Source of the DNA: Arthrobacter subterraneus
Lineage (GTDB): Bacteria; Actinomycetota; Actinomycetes; Actinomycetales; Micrococcaceae
NCBI RefSeq assembly: GCF_900099735.1
Contig: NZ_FNDT01000001.1
Location: 248,001-312,000 of the forward strand
Reading direction: 5' to 3'
Length of the DNA: 64,000 bases
Shown here: piece after piece, positions 1-11,244 of the stretch
Layout: the number at the start of each line of letters is the position of its first letter
Position numbering within the stretch: the first letter of the stretch is position 1
Notes under the pieces: generated by a model
What the model saw: the letters and a program-made list of their open reading frames with translations, nothing else
Database searches by the model: none
What the model was told of the DNA's origin: nothing
Position numbers and translations under genes: made by a program

Positions 1-151
1 GTCCGTAGGTGCCGCCGGTCGCCGAGAGCTCACCGGCCGCGGCCTGTGCGAGGCCGTGCGCTGCCCGCTGCATCAGCTCATCACCGAGGCCGGCCTCAAG
101 CAGCGGGGATTCCGCCGCCCGGACCGAACTCCCGGTATAAGCACTAAGCAC
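1..151 (-). CDS. nnr: NAD(P)H-hydrate epimerase/dehydratase, N-terminal part only (cut by window edge)
   Basis: Only the first 50 or so codons are inside the window. A GTG start at 151 lies 10 bases beyond the acpS stop, and the frame stays open to base 1. The N-terminus begins VLSAYTGSSVRAAESPLLEA, which resembles the start of YjeF/Nnr proteins that repair hydrated NAD(P)H. Finding nnr after glmS and acpS fits the gene order I know from Arthrobacter relatives. No catalytic motif is visible in the fragment, so the call rests on the N-terminal match and context. Translation is probably coupled to acpS. Confidence 0.6.
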   Translation of the reverse strand, partial: MLSAYTGSSVRAAESPLLEAGLGDELMQRAAHGLAQAAAGELSATGGTYG

Positions 152-161
152 CCTTAGGATC

Positions 162-533
162 TTACCGGGTGACGCCGGGATCTTCCCCCTCGGCCACGAC
201 CATGGCCGTTGCAACGTCCCCGTCGTGGCTCAGCGACAGGTGCCAGCGGTGCACGCCGCGTGCGTCTGCAGCCGCCAGCACCGTCCCGGACACCTGGACG
301 AACGGGCTGCCGTTGACGTTGAGGCCGACCCAGCAGTCCTGCCAGTTCATACCCGCGGGCGCGCCGAGGGCCTTCGCGACTGCTTCCTTCGCCGCGAACC
401 GCGCCGCGAGCGAGCGGGTATTCAGTTCACGCTCCGCCGCCACGAACAGCCGGTCGCGCAGCCCGGGCGTGCGCTGCAATTGCCGCTCAAACCGGGGTAC
501 ATCCACCACGTCCACTCCGATGCCGATGATCAT
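162..533 (-). CDS. acpS: Holo-[acyl-carrier-protein] synthase
   Basis: This 123-residue protein has the usual AcpS length. AcpS transfers the 4'-phosphopantetheine arm of coenzyme A onto a serine of apo-ACP, activating it for fatty-acid synthesis in the cytoplasm. The N-terminal [12 protein letters not shown] motif carries the metal-binding Asp8, and [13 protein letters not shown] (about residues 45-57) carries the second signature with Glu50. The C-terminal [15 protein letters not shown] strand is also typical. It starts nine bases after the glmS stop and is followed closely by nnr, so the three genes are probably one transcript. The pantothenate kinase gene coaA, for an earlier step in CoA supply, lies just beyond glmS on the other strand. 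Confidence 0.95.
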   Translation of the reverse strand: MIIGIGVDVVDVPRFERQLQRTPGLRDRLFVAAERELNTRSLAARFAAKEAVAKALGAPAGMNWQDCWVGLNVNGSPFVQVSGTVLAAADARGVHRWHLSLSHDGDVATAMVVAEGEDPGVTR

Positions 534-542
534 CGGGAGGGC

Positions 543-2465
543 CTATTCAACCGTGACGGATTTGGCGAGGTTACGGGGCTGGTCGACGTCGTAACCCTTG
601 GCGGTGGCCAGCTCCAGGGCGAAGATCTGCAGTGGGACGGTGGTGAGCAGCGGCGCCAGCAGCGTGGTGGTCTGCGGCACGTGGATGACGTGCTCGGAGA
701 ATGCGGCCACGGACTCATCTCCCTCCTCGGCGATCACAATGGTGACGGCGCCGCGGGCGCGGATCTCCTGGATATTGGAGACCACCTTCGCGTGCAGGGA
801 GTCGCGGCCACGCGGGGACGGCAGGACGACGACGACGGGCTGGCCCTCTTCGATCAGCGCAATCGGGCCGTGCTTGAGCTCGCCGGCGGCGAACCCCTCG
901 GCGTGGATGTAGGCGAGCTCCTTGAGCTTGAGCGCACCCTCCATGGCCACAGGGAAACCCACGTGGCGGCCCAGGAACAGCACCGACTTGGCGTTGGCCA
1001 TGTCCCGGCCGAGCTTCTTGACGGCGTCCGAGTTGTCGAGAACCTGCTGGATCTTGGCGGGCATCTCGCCGAGATCGCTCATGACGGCGTTGATCTCGTC
1101 GCGGAACTTGTTGCCGCGCAGCTGGGCAAGGTAGAGACCCAGCAGGTAGGCGGCGGTGATCTGTGCCAGGAACGCCTTGGTGGAGGCAACAGCGATTTCC
1201 GGGCCTGCGTGCGTGTAGAGCACGGCGTCGGACTCGCGCGGGATGGTTGAACCGTTGGTGTTACAGATAGCAATCACCTTGGCGCCCTGCTCCCGGGCGT
1301 ACCGGACGGCCATGAGGGTGTCCATGGTCTCGCCGGACTGGGAGATGGCCACCACGAGGGTCTTCTCATTGACGATCGGGTCCCGGTACCGGAACTCGTG
1401 GGAAAGCTCCACCTCGGTGGGGATGCGGCACCAGTGCTCGATGGCGTACTTGGCAACGGAGCCGGCGTAGGCGGAGGTTCCACAGGCCAGCACAACGATC
1501 TTGTCCACCGAGCGCAGGATGGACTCGTCGATGCGCAGCTCGTCCAGCACGAGGTTTCCCTTGGCGTCGGTGCGGCCCAGCAGGGTCTGGCCAACGGCGT
1601 CAGGCTGGTCGTTGATCTCCTTTTCCATGAAGGAGTCGTAACCACCCTTTTCCGCGGCAGCGGCGTCCCAGTCGACGTGGAATTCCTTGCCCTCGGCCGG
1701 GGCGCCGAAGAAATCGGTGATCGCCACCTCTTCGGGGGTGATGGTGACAACCTGGTCCTGGCCGAGCTCGACCGCGCGGCGGGTGAAGTCAATAAAGCCG
1801 GAAACATCGGAGCCCAGGAAGTTCTCGCCGTCGCCGAGGCCGACCACCAGCGGAGAGTTACGGCGGGCAGCCACCACCACGTCGGGGGAATCCTGGTGGA
1901 TGGCCAGCAGCGTGAACGCGCCCTCCAGGCGCTGGCAGGCTTCCTGCATGGCCCTGGTCAAGGCGTCCTCGGTGCCGGCATCGGCCACGCGGCGGTAGAT
2001 GCTGCCCAGCAGCACTGCGGCAACCTCGGTGTCGGTATCGGAGAGGAAGGTGGCGCCGGATTCGAGGAGTTCGGCCTTCAGCTCGGCGAAGTTCTCGATG
2101 ATGCCATTGTGGATCAGGGCGAGCCGGCCGTCGTCGGCCAGGTGGGGGTGCGCGTTCTGGTCGGTGGGTCCGCCGTGGGTGGCCCAGCGGGTGTGGCCGA
2201 TTCCGGTGAGGGACTCGGGAAGCGGCTCGGCCTCCAGCTCGGCGATGAGGTTGGTGAGCTTGCCGGACTTCTTGCGGGACTGGATGCCCGCCTCGGTCAG
2301 GACTGCGACGCCCGCGGAGTCATAACCGCGGTACTCAAGGCGGCGGAGGCCTTCCATGACAACGTCAAGGGCGCCGTGGCTGCCGTTTGAATCGACGTCG
2401 TCGAGTACTGCGCTGCTGAGCGATGCGCCGCTATTACGGCCTACGTATCCTACGATTCCACACAT
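543..2465 (-). CDS. glmS: Glutamine--fructose-6-phosphate aminotransferase (isomerizing)
   Basis: GlmS makes glucosamine-6-phosphate from fructose-6-phosphate and glutamine, the first step toward UDP-GlcNAc for peptidoglycan. The start at 2465 gives MCGIVGYVG, leaving the nucleophilic Cys2 at the mature N-terminus. A longer reading to 2585 would bury that cysteine and is rejected. The protein is 640 residues. The N-terminal glutaminase domain (about 1-270) includes GHTRWATHG and HNGIIENF. Two SIS sugar-isomerase domains follow, and the end is PRNLAKSVTVE, as in the family. A short insertion after residue 10 (NSGASLSSAVLDDV) makes it slightly longer than E. coli GlmS. No ribozyme-like leader fits in the short divergent gap to coaA. 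Confidence 0.97.
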   Translation of the reverse strand: MCGIVGYVGRNSGASLSSAVLDDVDSNGSHGALDVVMEGLRRLEYRGYDSAGVAVLTEAGIQSRKKSGKLTNLIAELEAEPLPESLTGIGHTRWATHGGPTDQNAHPHLADDGRLALIHNGIIENFAELKAELLESGATFLSDTDTEVAAVLLGSIYRRVADAGTEDALTRAMQEACQRLEGAFTLLAIHQDSPDVVVAARRNSPLVVGLGDGENFLGSDVSGFIDFTRRAVELGQDQVVTITPEEVAITDFFGAPAEGKEFHVDWDAAAAEKGGYDSFMEKEINDQPDAVGQTLLGRTDAKGNLVLDELRIDESILRSVDKIVVLACGTSAYAGSVAKYAIEHWCRIPTEVELSHEFRYRDPIVNEKTLVVAISQSGETMDTLMAVRYAREQGAKVIAICNTNGSTIPRESDAVLYTHAGPEIAVASTKAFLAQITAAYLLGLYLAQLRGNKFRDEINAVMSDLGEMPAKIQQVLDNSDAVKKLGRDMANAKSVLFLGRHVGFPVAMEGALKLKELAYIHAEGFAAGELKHGPIALIEEGQPVVVVLPSPRGRDSLHAKVVSNIQEIRARGAVTIVIAEEGDESVAAFSEHVIHVPQTTTLLAPLLTTVPLQIFALELATAKGYDVDQPRNLAKSVTVE

Positions 2466-2551
2466 GGGCTTAAGCGTACCTGCCGCGCGCTCCAACCCTT
2501 GTCCCGGCGCTGCGCGGGTGGTGCGGGTCACGGGCAGGGCCGCCGACCCGT

Positions 2552-2580
2552 TTGTTAATGCGCTAGCCAGAGGGCAGAAT
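2552..2580 (+). promoter_or_regulatory. Predicted promoter of coaA (leaderless transcript)
   Basis: A TTGTTA box at 2552-2557 and a CAGAAT box at 2575-2580 are separated by 17 bases. The expected transcription start, about seven bases further on, is at or next to the GTG start codon at 2588, and no Shine-Dalgarno sequence lies upstream. This is a hexamer match made by eye. Confidence 0.5.
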
Positions 2581-2587
2581 TCCAAGA

Positions 2588-3568
2588 GTGAGTGAGCGAT
2601 CTCCCGGTACCGGGCCCACAGCTACGGTGGACGCCGGTGTCACCCCCTTCGTGGAACTGGACCGTTCCACGTGGGCGCGGCTGTCCAATGAGATCGAGTC
2701 ACCGCTGAATGTCGAGGATGTCCAGCGGCTGCGCGGCTTGGGCGACGCCCTCAACCTCGATGAGGTGCGCGAGGTGTACCTGCCCCTCTCGCGGCTGCTT
2801 TCGCTGTACGTCTCCGCATCCCACCAGCTGCATGCGGCGACCAACACCTTCCTCGGTGAGCGCACCACCCGGACGCCCTTTGTGATCGGGGTTGCCGGTT
2901 CCGTGGCGGTCGGCAAGTCCACCACGGCCCGTGTGCTGCGCGAGCTCCTGCGGCGCTGGCCCGGCACCCCGAATGTGGAACTGGTGACGACGGACGGCTT
3001 CCTTTACCCCAATGAGGAACTGGAGCGGCGGGGCCTGATGCAGCGGAAGGGCTTCCCCGAGTCCTATGACCGGCGCCGGCTGCTGCGCTTTGTCAGCGAG
3101 GTCAAGAGCGGCGCCGAAGAGGTCCGCGCGCCCTGGTACTCCCACCTGACCTACAACATTGTGCCGGGCCGTGAGATTGTGGTCCGCCGCCCGGATGTGC
3201 TGATCGTCGAGGGGCTGAACGTCCTGGCTCCCGCCCGGATGAGGGCGGACGGACGGTCCGGACTCGCCCTGAGCGATTTCTTCGACTTTTCCATCTACGT
3301 GGACGCCAAGACCTCCTATATTGAGGAGTGGTACGTCCAGCGTTTCCAGTCGCTGCGCAGCGGCGCCTTCGCGAATCCGGAATCCTACTTCCACCGGTAC
3401 GCCTTCCTCACCGACGAGGAGGCCCGCGAGACCGCACTCGGCATCTGGCGCCGCATCAACGAGCCGAACCTGATGGCCAACGTCCTCCCCACCCGGGGCC
3501 GCGCAACCCTGGTGCTCACCAAGGAAGCCGACCACTCAATCCGAAGAATGCTGCTACGAAAGACCTGA
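2588..3568 (+). CDS. coaA: Type I pantothenate kinase
   Basis: CoaA phosphorylates pantothenate, the committed step of coenzyme A synthesis. The 326-residue protein matches the bacterial type I family (about 310-320 residues). The P-loop [12 protein letters not shown] is at residues 101-112. It is followed by the family-specific TTDGFLYPN segment, RKGFPESYD, and the HLTYNIVPG and [10 protein letters not shown] strands. The GTG at 2588 is the first in-frame start and has no Shine-Dalgarno sequence, but sits directly downstream of promoter-like boxes, so it may be translated from a leaderless mRNA. coaA is divergent from glmS. Its 3' end abuts the lipoprotein gene that follows. Confidence 0.97.
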   Translation: MSERSPGTGPTATVDAGVTPFVELDRSTWARLSNEIESPLNVEDVQRLRGLGDALNLDEVREVYLPLSRLLSLYVSASHQLHAATNTFLGERTTRTPFVIGVAGSVAVGKSTTARVLRELLRRWPGTPNVELVTTDGFLYPNEELERRGLMQRKGFPESYDRRRLLRFVSEVKSGAEEVRAPWYSHLTYNIVPGREIVVRRPDVLIVEGLNVLAPARMRADGRSGLALSDFFDFSIYVDAKTSYIEEWYVQRFQSLRSGAFANPESYFHRYAFLTDEEARETALGIWRRINEPNLMANVLPTRGRATLVLTKEADHSIRRMLLRKT

Positions 3569-4515
3569 CGAGCCCCCGGCCGCGCCGCCCCTTGTCCTTC
3601 TGGATAACGACGGCGGCACTCCTCGCTGCGCTCTCCGCCTGCGGCACTCCGCCGCCCACGGTCGAGGGCACTCCGTCGGCGGCCATCCCCGCGCCGTCCG
3701 CGACTGCCGTCTCGCCCACCCCCGGCGCCACCGGACCGGTCGAACCACCCGCAACACTTCCGCCCGGCACCATTCCCGCCCCCGCTCAGCGATCTCCGGG
3801 CACCGCTCCCACCACCGCAACGACCACGGCTCCCCCGCCCCCACGGCCGGAGCCGAGTGCGGCCGCGACCAGTTCACCGGCGACTCCTGCCACTGCTGCC
3901 CGGCCCGGCTCCGCCGAGCTGAGCGATCCGGCCTCCGTGACCGTGGTCGTCAACAAGAAGCGCCCGCTCGACCCCATCGACTACTTCCCCTCCGGACTGG
4001 TGCTGCCCGCGGTGCCGCTTGCCGTACAGGAGCCCAACGCGCTGCTCCGCGGTGACACCGCAGCCGCGGTTCAGGACCTTTTCGCCGCAGCAGCGGACGA
4101 CGGCGTCGGCCTCACCCTGGTCAGCGGATACCGCTCCTACCAGGACCAGGTCTCCACCTACGAGCACTGGGTGGCCCAGAACGGCGGAGACACGGCCGCC
4201 GCCGACCGTATCTCGGCCCGGGCAGGCTTCTCCGAACACCAGACGGGACTGGCCTTCGACGTCGGCCAGGACGACGGCGCCTGCACCTTGTCCCCCTGCT
4301 TCGCGGACACGGCAGCGGGTCAGTGGATGGCAGCCAACGCGCATCGCTTCGGGTTCATCCTGCGGTACCCGGACGGTGCGGAAGGCATCACCGGGTTCTC
4401 CGGAGAGTCCTGGCACTACCGTTATGTGGGCCTCGACGTCGCCGAAGCCATGCGGGCTGAGGGAACCGTAACCCTGGAGGAGCACTTCGGGCTCCCGGCG
4501 GCTCCCGGGTACTGA
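3565..4515 (+). CDS. VanY-type D-alanyl-D-alanine carboxypeptidase lipoprotein (M15B family)
   Basis: This is a predicted surface-anchored zinc peptidase that trims the terminal D-Ala from peptidoglycan stem peptides. A basic n-region (RPRR), a hydrophobic segment and the lipobox LSAC mark a lipoprotein signal. About 85 Pro/Ala/Thr-rich residues then form a wall-spanning linker. The C-terminal domain has the VanY motifs [16 protein letters not shown] and ESWHYRYVG, which supply the His/Asp/His zinc ligands. The start is uncertain. A CTG at 3565, overlapping the coaA stop, keeps the basic n-region. A TTG at 3592 would remove it, and no ATG or GTG fits nearby. The gene is probably co-transcribed with coaA. 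Nothing here suggests vancomycin resistance, because no vanHAX-like genes are present. Confidence 0.85.
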   Translation: MTSPRPRRPLSFWITTAALLAALSACGTPPPTVEGTPSAAIPAPSATAVSPTPGATGPVEPPATLPPGTIPAPAQRSPGTAPTTATTTAPPPPRPEPSAAATSSPATPATAARPGSAELSDPASVTVVVNKKRPLDPIDYFPSGLVLPAVPLAVQEPNALLRGDTAAAVQDLFAAAADDGVGLTLVSGYRSYQDQVSTYEHWVAQNGGDTAAADRISARAGFSEHQTGLAFDVGQDDGACTLSPCFADTAAGQWMAANAHRFGFILRYPDGAEGITGFSGESWHYRYVGLDVAEAMRAEGTVTLEEHFGLPAAPGY

Positions 4516-4555
4516 CCCCCCCGGAACGGCCCCCGGGTACTGAACCCCCCGGAAC
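4504..4555 (+). repeat. Two-copy direct repeat at the end of the VanY-type gene
   Basis: A unit of about 24 bases beginning CCCGGGTACTGA and ending CCCCCCGGAAC occurs at 4504-4527 and again at 4532-4555. The first copy contains the carboxypeptidase stop codon and the second is in the intergenic region. It looks like a local tandem duplication. Confidence 0.65.
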
Positions 4556-4615
4556 TTTCGGGCACCTATGGCGGGTCCGGGCGGCGTCAGCTCACCAGAG
4601 GTACGCGAAAGTTCC
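4551..4615. repeat. Widely spaced 10-bp inverted repeat upstream of mscL
   Basis: GGAACTTTCG at 4551-4560 is perfectly complementary in inverted order to CGAAAGTTCC at 4606-4615. The right arm ends 14 bases before the mscL start. It could be an operator pair or the base of a long stem, but there is no direct evidence for either. Confidence 0.4.
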
Positions 4616-4629
4616 AGTAGCGTAAAGGC

Positions 4630-5025
4630 ATGCTCAACGGTTTCAAGGAATTCATCATGAAGGGCAACGTCATTGACCTGGCGGTTGCCGTGGTTATCGG
4701 TGCGGCGTTCGGAGCGGTGGTGTCATCGCTGGTGGAGAACGTCCTCATGCCCCTGATCTCAGCTCTCGTCGGGTCGCCGAACTTCGATGATTTTGCGAAG
4801 GTGACCATCAACGGCAACGAGATCCTGTTCGGGGCGTTCCTCACCGCCGTCGTGAACTTCCTGCTGATCGCGGCCGCCGTCTACTTTGTCATCGTGATGC
4901 CGATGAACAAGCTCATTCACCGCCGTGACCGGAAGCTTGACCTGGAGGAGAAGGTCGAGGAGGTCGACCCGCAGGTAGCGCTCCTGACCGAGATCCGGGA
5001 CAGCCTCCGCCAGCGTTCCTTCTGA
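4630..5025 (+). CDS. mscL: Large-conductance mechanosensitive channel MscL
   Basis: MscL opens under membrane tension and releases solutes during osmotic downshock. The 131-residue length is normal. The N-terminal amphipathic segment MLNGFKEFIMKGNVIDLAVAV leads into pore helix TM1 (about 14-38), with its small residues GAAFGAVVSSLV. A periplasmic loop follows, then TM2 (about 68-90) and the charged cytoplasmic helix (KLDLEEKVEEV). The ATG at 4630 has only AAAGG directly before it. A TAGCGT hexamer ends seven bases upstream, so the transcript may be leaderless. mscL stands alone between the carboxypeptidase gene and a strong terminator shared with convergent glmM. Confidence 0.97.
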   Translation: MLNGFKEFIMKGNVIDLAVAVVIGAAFGAVVSSLVENVLMPLISALVGSPNFDDFAKVTINGNEILFGAFLTAVVNFLLIAAAVYFVIVMPMNKLIHRRDRKLDLEEKVEEVDPQVALLTEIRDSLRQRSF

Positions 5026-5046
5026 GCGCTCAGATCCGAAAACAGC

Positions 5047-5078
5047 CGAAGGGCGGAGACTCATCTCTCCGCCCTTCG
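5047..5078. terminator. Bidirectional terminator between mscL and glmM
   Basis: A perfect 13-bp inverted repeat (CGAAGGGCGGAGA at 5047-5059, its complement at 5066-5078) encloses a six-base loop. It lies between two convergent genes, so it probably serves both. No long T-run follows on either side. Confidence 0.85.
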
Positions 5079-5097
5079 ATCGCTATGTTGTGGCCGG

Positions 5098-6450
5098 TCA
5101 GGCAGGCTCCAGCGCCAGCTGGTTCTGCACAATCCCGGCCAGGGTCTCCGCGGTGCGCTCGGCGGTCACCATGTCGGCGGCTTCCACCATTACGCGCACA
5201 ACGGGTTCGGTACCCGAGGGTCGCAGCAGCACCCGGCCGGTTTCACCAAGCGCGGCCTGCGCTTCACGGACAGCACGCTGCACCTCGTCGTCGCTGTTGA
5301 CGCTGCCCTTGTCGACGCCCTTCACGTTGATCAGCACCTGGGGAAGCTTGGTCATGATCGTGGCGAGCTCCTTGAGGCTCCGCCCGGTCAGCGCAACCTG
5401 CGCCGCGAGCTGGAGGCCGGTCAGGACGCCGTCGCCGGTGGTTGCGTAGTCGGCAAAAATCACATGGCCGGACTGTTCACCGCCGAGGCTGAAACCGCCG
5501 TCGCGCATTCCTTCGAGGACGTACCGGTCACCGACCGCGGTCTCCCGCAGGCTGATCCCCGCCTCGCGGAGGGCGAGCTTGAGGCCGAGGTTGCTCATGA
5601 CCGTGGCCACCAGGGTGCTGTCCTTCAGGCGGCCGGCCCCGTTGAGTGCAACGGCCATGATCGCCATGATCTGGTCACCGTCAACAACGGTTCCCTCGTG
5701 GTCGACCGCGAGGCAGCGGTCAGCATCGCCGTCGTGCGCAATTCCGAGGTGCGCGCCGTGTTCCAGCACCGCGGCCTGGAGCAGCTCAAGATGGGTGGAG
5801 CCGCACCCGTCATTGATGTTGTTGCCGTCCGGGTCCGCACCGATCACAACGATTTCCGCGCCGGCATCCGAGAACACCTGAGGGGAACATCCGCTGGCAG
5901 CGCCGTTGGCGCAGTCCAGGACCACCTTCAACCCGTCGAGACGGTGCGGGAGGGACTGCAGGAGGTGCACGATGTAGCGGTCTTCCGCATCCGCGAATCG
6001 CTGGATCCGGCCGACGTCCGGGCCGACGGGCCGGTGCTTGGGTGCGTTCAGTTCGGTTTCGATCGCGTCCTCGAGAGCGTCATCGAGTTTCTTGCCGCCG
6101 CGGGCGAGGAACTTGATGCCGTTGTCCGGGGCGGGATTGTGGGAGGCGGAGATCATGACGCCGAAGTCCGCGTCCAGATCCGCCACCAGGAACGCCGCGG
6201 CGGGGGTGGGCAGGACACCTGCGTCATAGACGTCGACGCCGGCACTGGCCAGGCCCGCTTCGACAGCAGCGGCAATGAAGTCGCCGCTGATCCGCGGATC
6301 GCGCGCAATGACAGCGGTGGGCCGCCGACCGTCGGCCTGCTGATGTCCGAGCACGACGGCGGCCGCCTGGGCAAGCTGAAGGGCAAGTTCTGCGGTGAGG
6401 AGGCCGTTCGCCTGACCGCGGACACCATCGGTCCCAAATAATCTAGTCAT
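5098..6450 (-). CDS. glmM: Phosphoglucosamine mutase
   Basis: GlmM interconverts glucosamine-6-phosphate and glucosamine-1-phosphate, the step after GlmS on the way to UDP-GlcNAc. The 450-residue protein begins [12 protein letters not shown], as the family does. The phosphoserine loop ISASHNP is at about residues 100-106, with Ser103 the expected phosphate carrier. The metal-binding loop HDGDADR, the sugar-binding GGEQSGH motif and the C-terminal [12 protein letters not shown] phosphate-binding loop are all present. A TAGGAT hexamer at 6459-6464 ends eight bases before the ATG, which lacks a Shine-Dalgarno sequence, so this gene may also be leaderless. In many bacteria glmM follows rpsI on one transcript; here two hairpins separate them. 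Confidence 0.97.
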   Translation of the reverse strand: MTRLFGTDGVRGQANGLLTAELALQLAQAAAVVLGHQQADGRRPTAVIARDPRISGDFIAAAVEAGLASAGVDVYDAGVLPTPAAAFLVADLDADFGVMISASHNPAPDNGIKFLARGGKKLDDALEDAIETELNAPKHRPVGPDVGRIQRFADAEDRYIVHLLQSLPHRLDGLKVVLDCANGAASGCSPQVFSDAGAEIVVIGADPDGNNINDGCGSTHLELLQAAVLEHGAHLGIAHDGDADRCLAVDHEGTVVDGDQIMAIMAVALNGAGRLKDSTLVATVMSNLGLKLALREAGISLRETAVGDRYVLEGMRDGGFSLGGEQSGHVIFADYATTGDGVLTGLQLAAQVALTGRSLKELATIMTKLPQVLINVKGVDKGSVNSDDEVQRAVREAQAALGETGRVLLRPSGTEPVVRVMVEAADMVTAERTAETLAGIVQNQLALEPA

Positions 6451-6505
6451 CGTGGTCCATCCTAGGTCAGATGAGCGTGAGCCCCATGGAGCTGCGGTTT
6501 AAAGG

Positions 6506-6543
6506 CGTTACGCCCGCCCGGCAACTGCCGAGCGGGCGTAACG
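6506..6543 (-). terminator. Hairpin between rpsI and glmM
   Basis: CGTTACGCCCGC at 6506-6517 pairs perfectly with GCGGGCGTAACG at 6532-6543. On the minus strand it follows rpsI and is trailed by TTTAAA. It is a plausible second terminator for the rplM-rpsI transcript or an insulator before glmM. Confidence 0.55.
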
Positions 6544-6613
6544 GGTGAAGCAAAACTTTTCGCTCCGAGTGCTTGAGAAGCCAAGTTGCACAAGCGCGTG
6601 GAGCCAAGTGCTG

Positions 6614-6675
6614 GAAAAAGCCGAGGGGACCCGTTCGAAGACGCGCCAGCGGCTTTGAACGGGGAAGGCTTTTTC
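6614..6675 (-). terminator. Probable rpsI terminator
   Basis: GAAAAAGCC at 6614-6622 pairs with GGCTTTTTC at 6667-6675, with inner pairing CCGTTC/GAACGG. The structure begins at the rpsI stop codon and on the minus strand ends in GGCTTTTTC, like an intrinsic terminator with a long, imperfect stem. Confidence 0.5.
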
Positions 6676-7172
6676 TAGCGCTTGGAGTACTGAGGCGCCT
6701 TGCGTGCCTTTTTGAGACCGGCCTTCTTGCGCTCGATGACGCGGGCGTCACGGGTCAGGAAGCCTGCCTTCTTGAGGGCGGGGCGGTTGTTGTCGCGGTC
6801 AATCTCGTTGAGCGCACGGGCAACACCGAGGCGCAGCGCACCGGCCTGGCCGGAAGGGCCACCGCCGTGGATGCGTGCAATGACGTCGTACGCGCCGTCG
6901 AGCTCGAGGAGCTTGAACGGATCGTTGACTTCCTGCTGGTGCAGCTTGTTGGGGAAGTAGTCAGACAGCTCGCGGCCGTTGACAATCCACTTGCCGGTGC
7001 CGGGCGTAACGCGGACGCGGGCAACGGCTTCCTTGCGACGGCCTACAGCGGAACCACCGACGGTGAGCGCAGGGCGCTCCTTGACGGGGGTCTCTGAGGC
7101 GGGTGCGGATTCCGAGGTGTAGCTTGTGAGCTCCTCGGTTGGTTCATTCAGCTCTTCAGTGTTCTGAGCCAC
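6675..7172 (-). CDS. rpsI: 30S ribosomal protein S9
   Basis: S9 sits in the head of the small subunit, and its C-terminal tail reaches the P-site tRNA. The 165-residue protein has the conserved core from about residue 40 ([18 protein letters not shown]) and the typical [11 protein letters not shown] tail. The first 38 residues are an acidic, Thr/Glu-rich extension that most S9 proteins (about 130 residues) lack. It follows rplM after 39 bases, forming the usual rplM-rpsI pair. Confidence 0.97.
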   Translation of the reverse strand: MAQNTEELNEPTEELTSYTSESAPASETPVKERPALTVGGSAVGRRKEAVARVRVTPGTGKWIVNGRELSDYFPNKLHQQEVNDPFKLLELDGAYDVIARIHGGGPSGQAGALRLGVARALNEIDRDNNRPALKKAGFLTRDARVIERKKAGLKKARKAPQYSKR

Positions 7173-7211
7173 GGTTCTCCTTGAGTGATTCTTAGTCTGT
7201 GGTGGCCAGGA

Positions 7212-7655
7212 CTACTGAGCGACCTGGGTGATTTCGAAAGTCTGGGGCTTCTGGGCCGCGTGCGGGTGCTCCGCACCGCGGTAGACCTTCAGCTTGCCGA
7301 TCTGCTGGGCAGCGAGGGAGGTCTTGGGCAGCATGCCCTTGATGGCCTTCTCCACAGCGCGAACCGGGTTCTTCTCCAGCAGCTCTGCGTAGTTGACGGA
7401 CTTCAGGCCACCCGGGAAACCGGAGTGGCGGTAGGCACGCTTCTGCTCGAGCTTGGCGCCGGTGAGGGCAACCTTCTCGGCGTTGATGATGATGACGAAG
7501 TCGCCCATATCCATGTGGGGGGCAAAGGTCGGCTTGTGCTTTCCGCGCAGCAGTGTTGCGGTCTGGCTGGCAAGACGGCCTAGGACAACGTCGGTGGCGT
7601 CAATGACGTGCCACTGGCGGTTGATGTCGCCGGGCTTCGGGGTGTACGTACGCAC
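7212..7655 (-). CDS. rplM: 50S ribosomal protein L13
   Basis: L13 is an early-assembly protein of the large subunit. A GTG at 7655 gives [19 protein letters not shown] and a 147-residue protein, the usual length. A longer reading to 7736 adds residues not expected in L13 and is rejected. The GAAGG Shine-Dalgarno sequence eight bases before the GTG supports the choice. Family motifs include [12 protein letters not shown] and [16 protein letters not shown]. It is the first gene of the rplM-rpsI operon and has a long leader. Confidence 0.96.
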   Translation of the reverse strand: MRTYTPKPGDINRQWHVIDATDVVLGRLASQTATLLRGKHKPTFAPHMDMGDFVIIINAEKVALTGAKLEQKRAYRHSGFPGGLKSVNYAELLEKNPVRAVEKAIKGMLPKTSLAAQQIGKLKVYRGAEHPHAAQKPQTFEITQVAQ

Positions 7656-7872
7656 GGTTTTTGCCTTCGTTTCTTGTCTACGGTGACGCCGGCGTTCTGA
7701 AAGGAAAACCTCCAGATACCAACGCAGCTGATGCATGCGTTACCGGGACTTCAGGTGAGGACTGAAACTGGACCGGTGATCCCTGGGTTCTCGGCCATTT
7801 CCGCGGACCAGGTAGCTCTGCAACTGAGCCGCACGCGGACATGGACGTATCGAGATGGGACACGCACAACGA
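7656..7872 (-). promoter_or_regulatory. Long 5' leader of rplM (possible L13 autoregulatory RNA)
   Basis: About 215 bases lie between the predicted transcription start and rplM, with no gene on either strand. The minus strand contains CCTGG and CCAGG blocks able to pair, and a GGCTCAGTTGCAGAGC segment that folds like a small stem-loop. L13 leaders are known regulatory RNAs in other bacteria. Whether this one is related cannot be judged from sequence alone. The rest of the 337-base gap to 7992 holds the promoter and the short upstream region of the ABC operon. Confidence 0.35.
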
Positions 7873-7878
7873 CTTCCA

Positions 7879-7908
7879 AGATTAGCGTGCACCGACCCCA
7901 CCGGTCAA
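7879..7908 (-). promoter_or_regulatory. Predicted promoter of rplM-rpsI
   Basis: On the minus strand TTGACC (7908-7903) and TAATCT (7884-7879) are 18 bases apart. Transcription would begin near 7872 and leave a leader of more than 200 bases. Confidence 0.6.
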
Positions 7909-7992
7909 AACGCGGGTCAAAACATGGGTACTGCCCCGTGAAACCTTGAGCATAGGATGGCAGGAGGTTGATCGAGGGGGTAGGGCAACGAG

Positions 7993-11240
<3,248 letters not shown>

Positions 11241-11244
<4 letters not shown>

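Noticed and set aside
225-2390. Long plus-strand open frames opposite acpS and glmS
   Set aside because: They are antisense to genes with full family motifs and have Arg/Gly/Asp-rich composition typical of shadow frames in GC-rich DNA.
7754-7840. tRNA-like segment in the rplM leader (minus strand)
   Set aside because: A GGCTCAGTTGCAGAGC stretch resembles a D-arm. However, there is no matching acceptor stem, no TTCRA loop and no clear anticodon arm.
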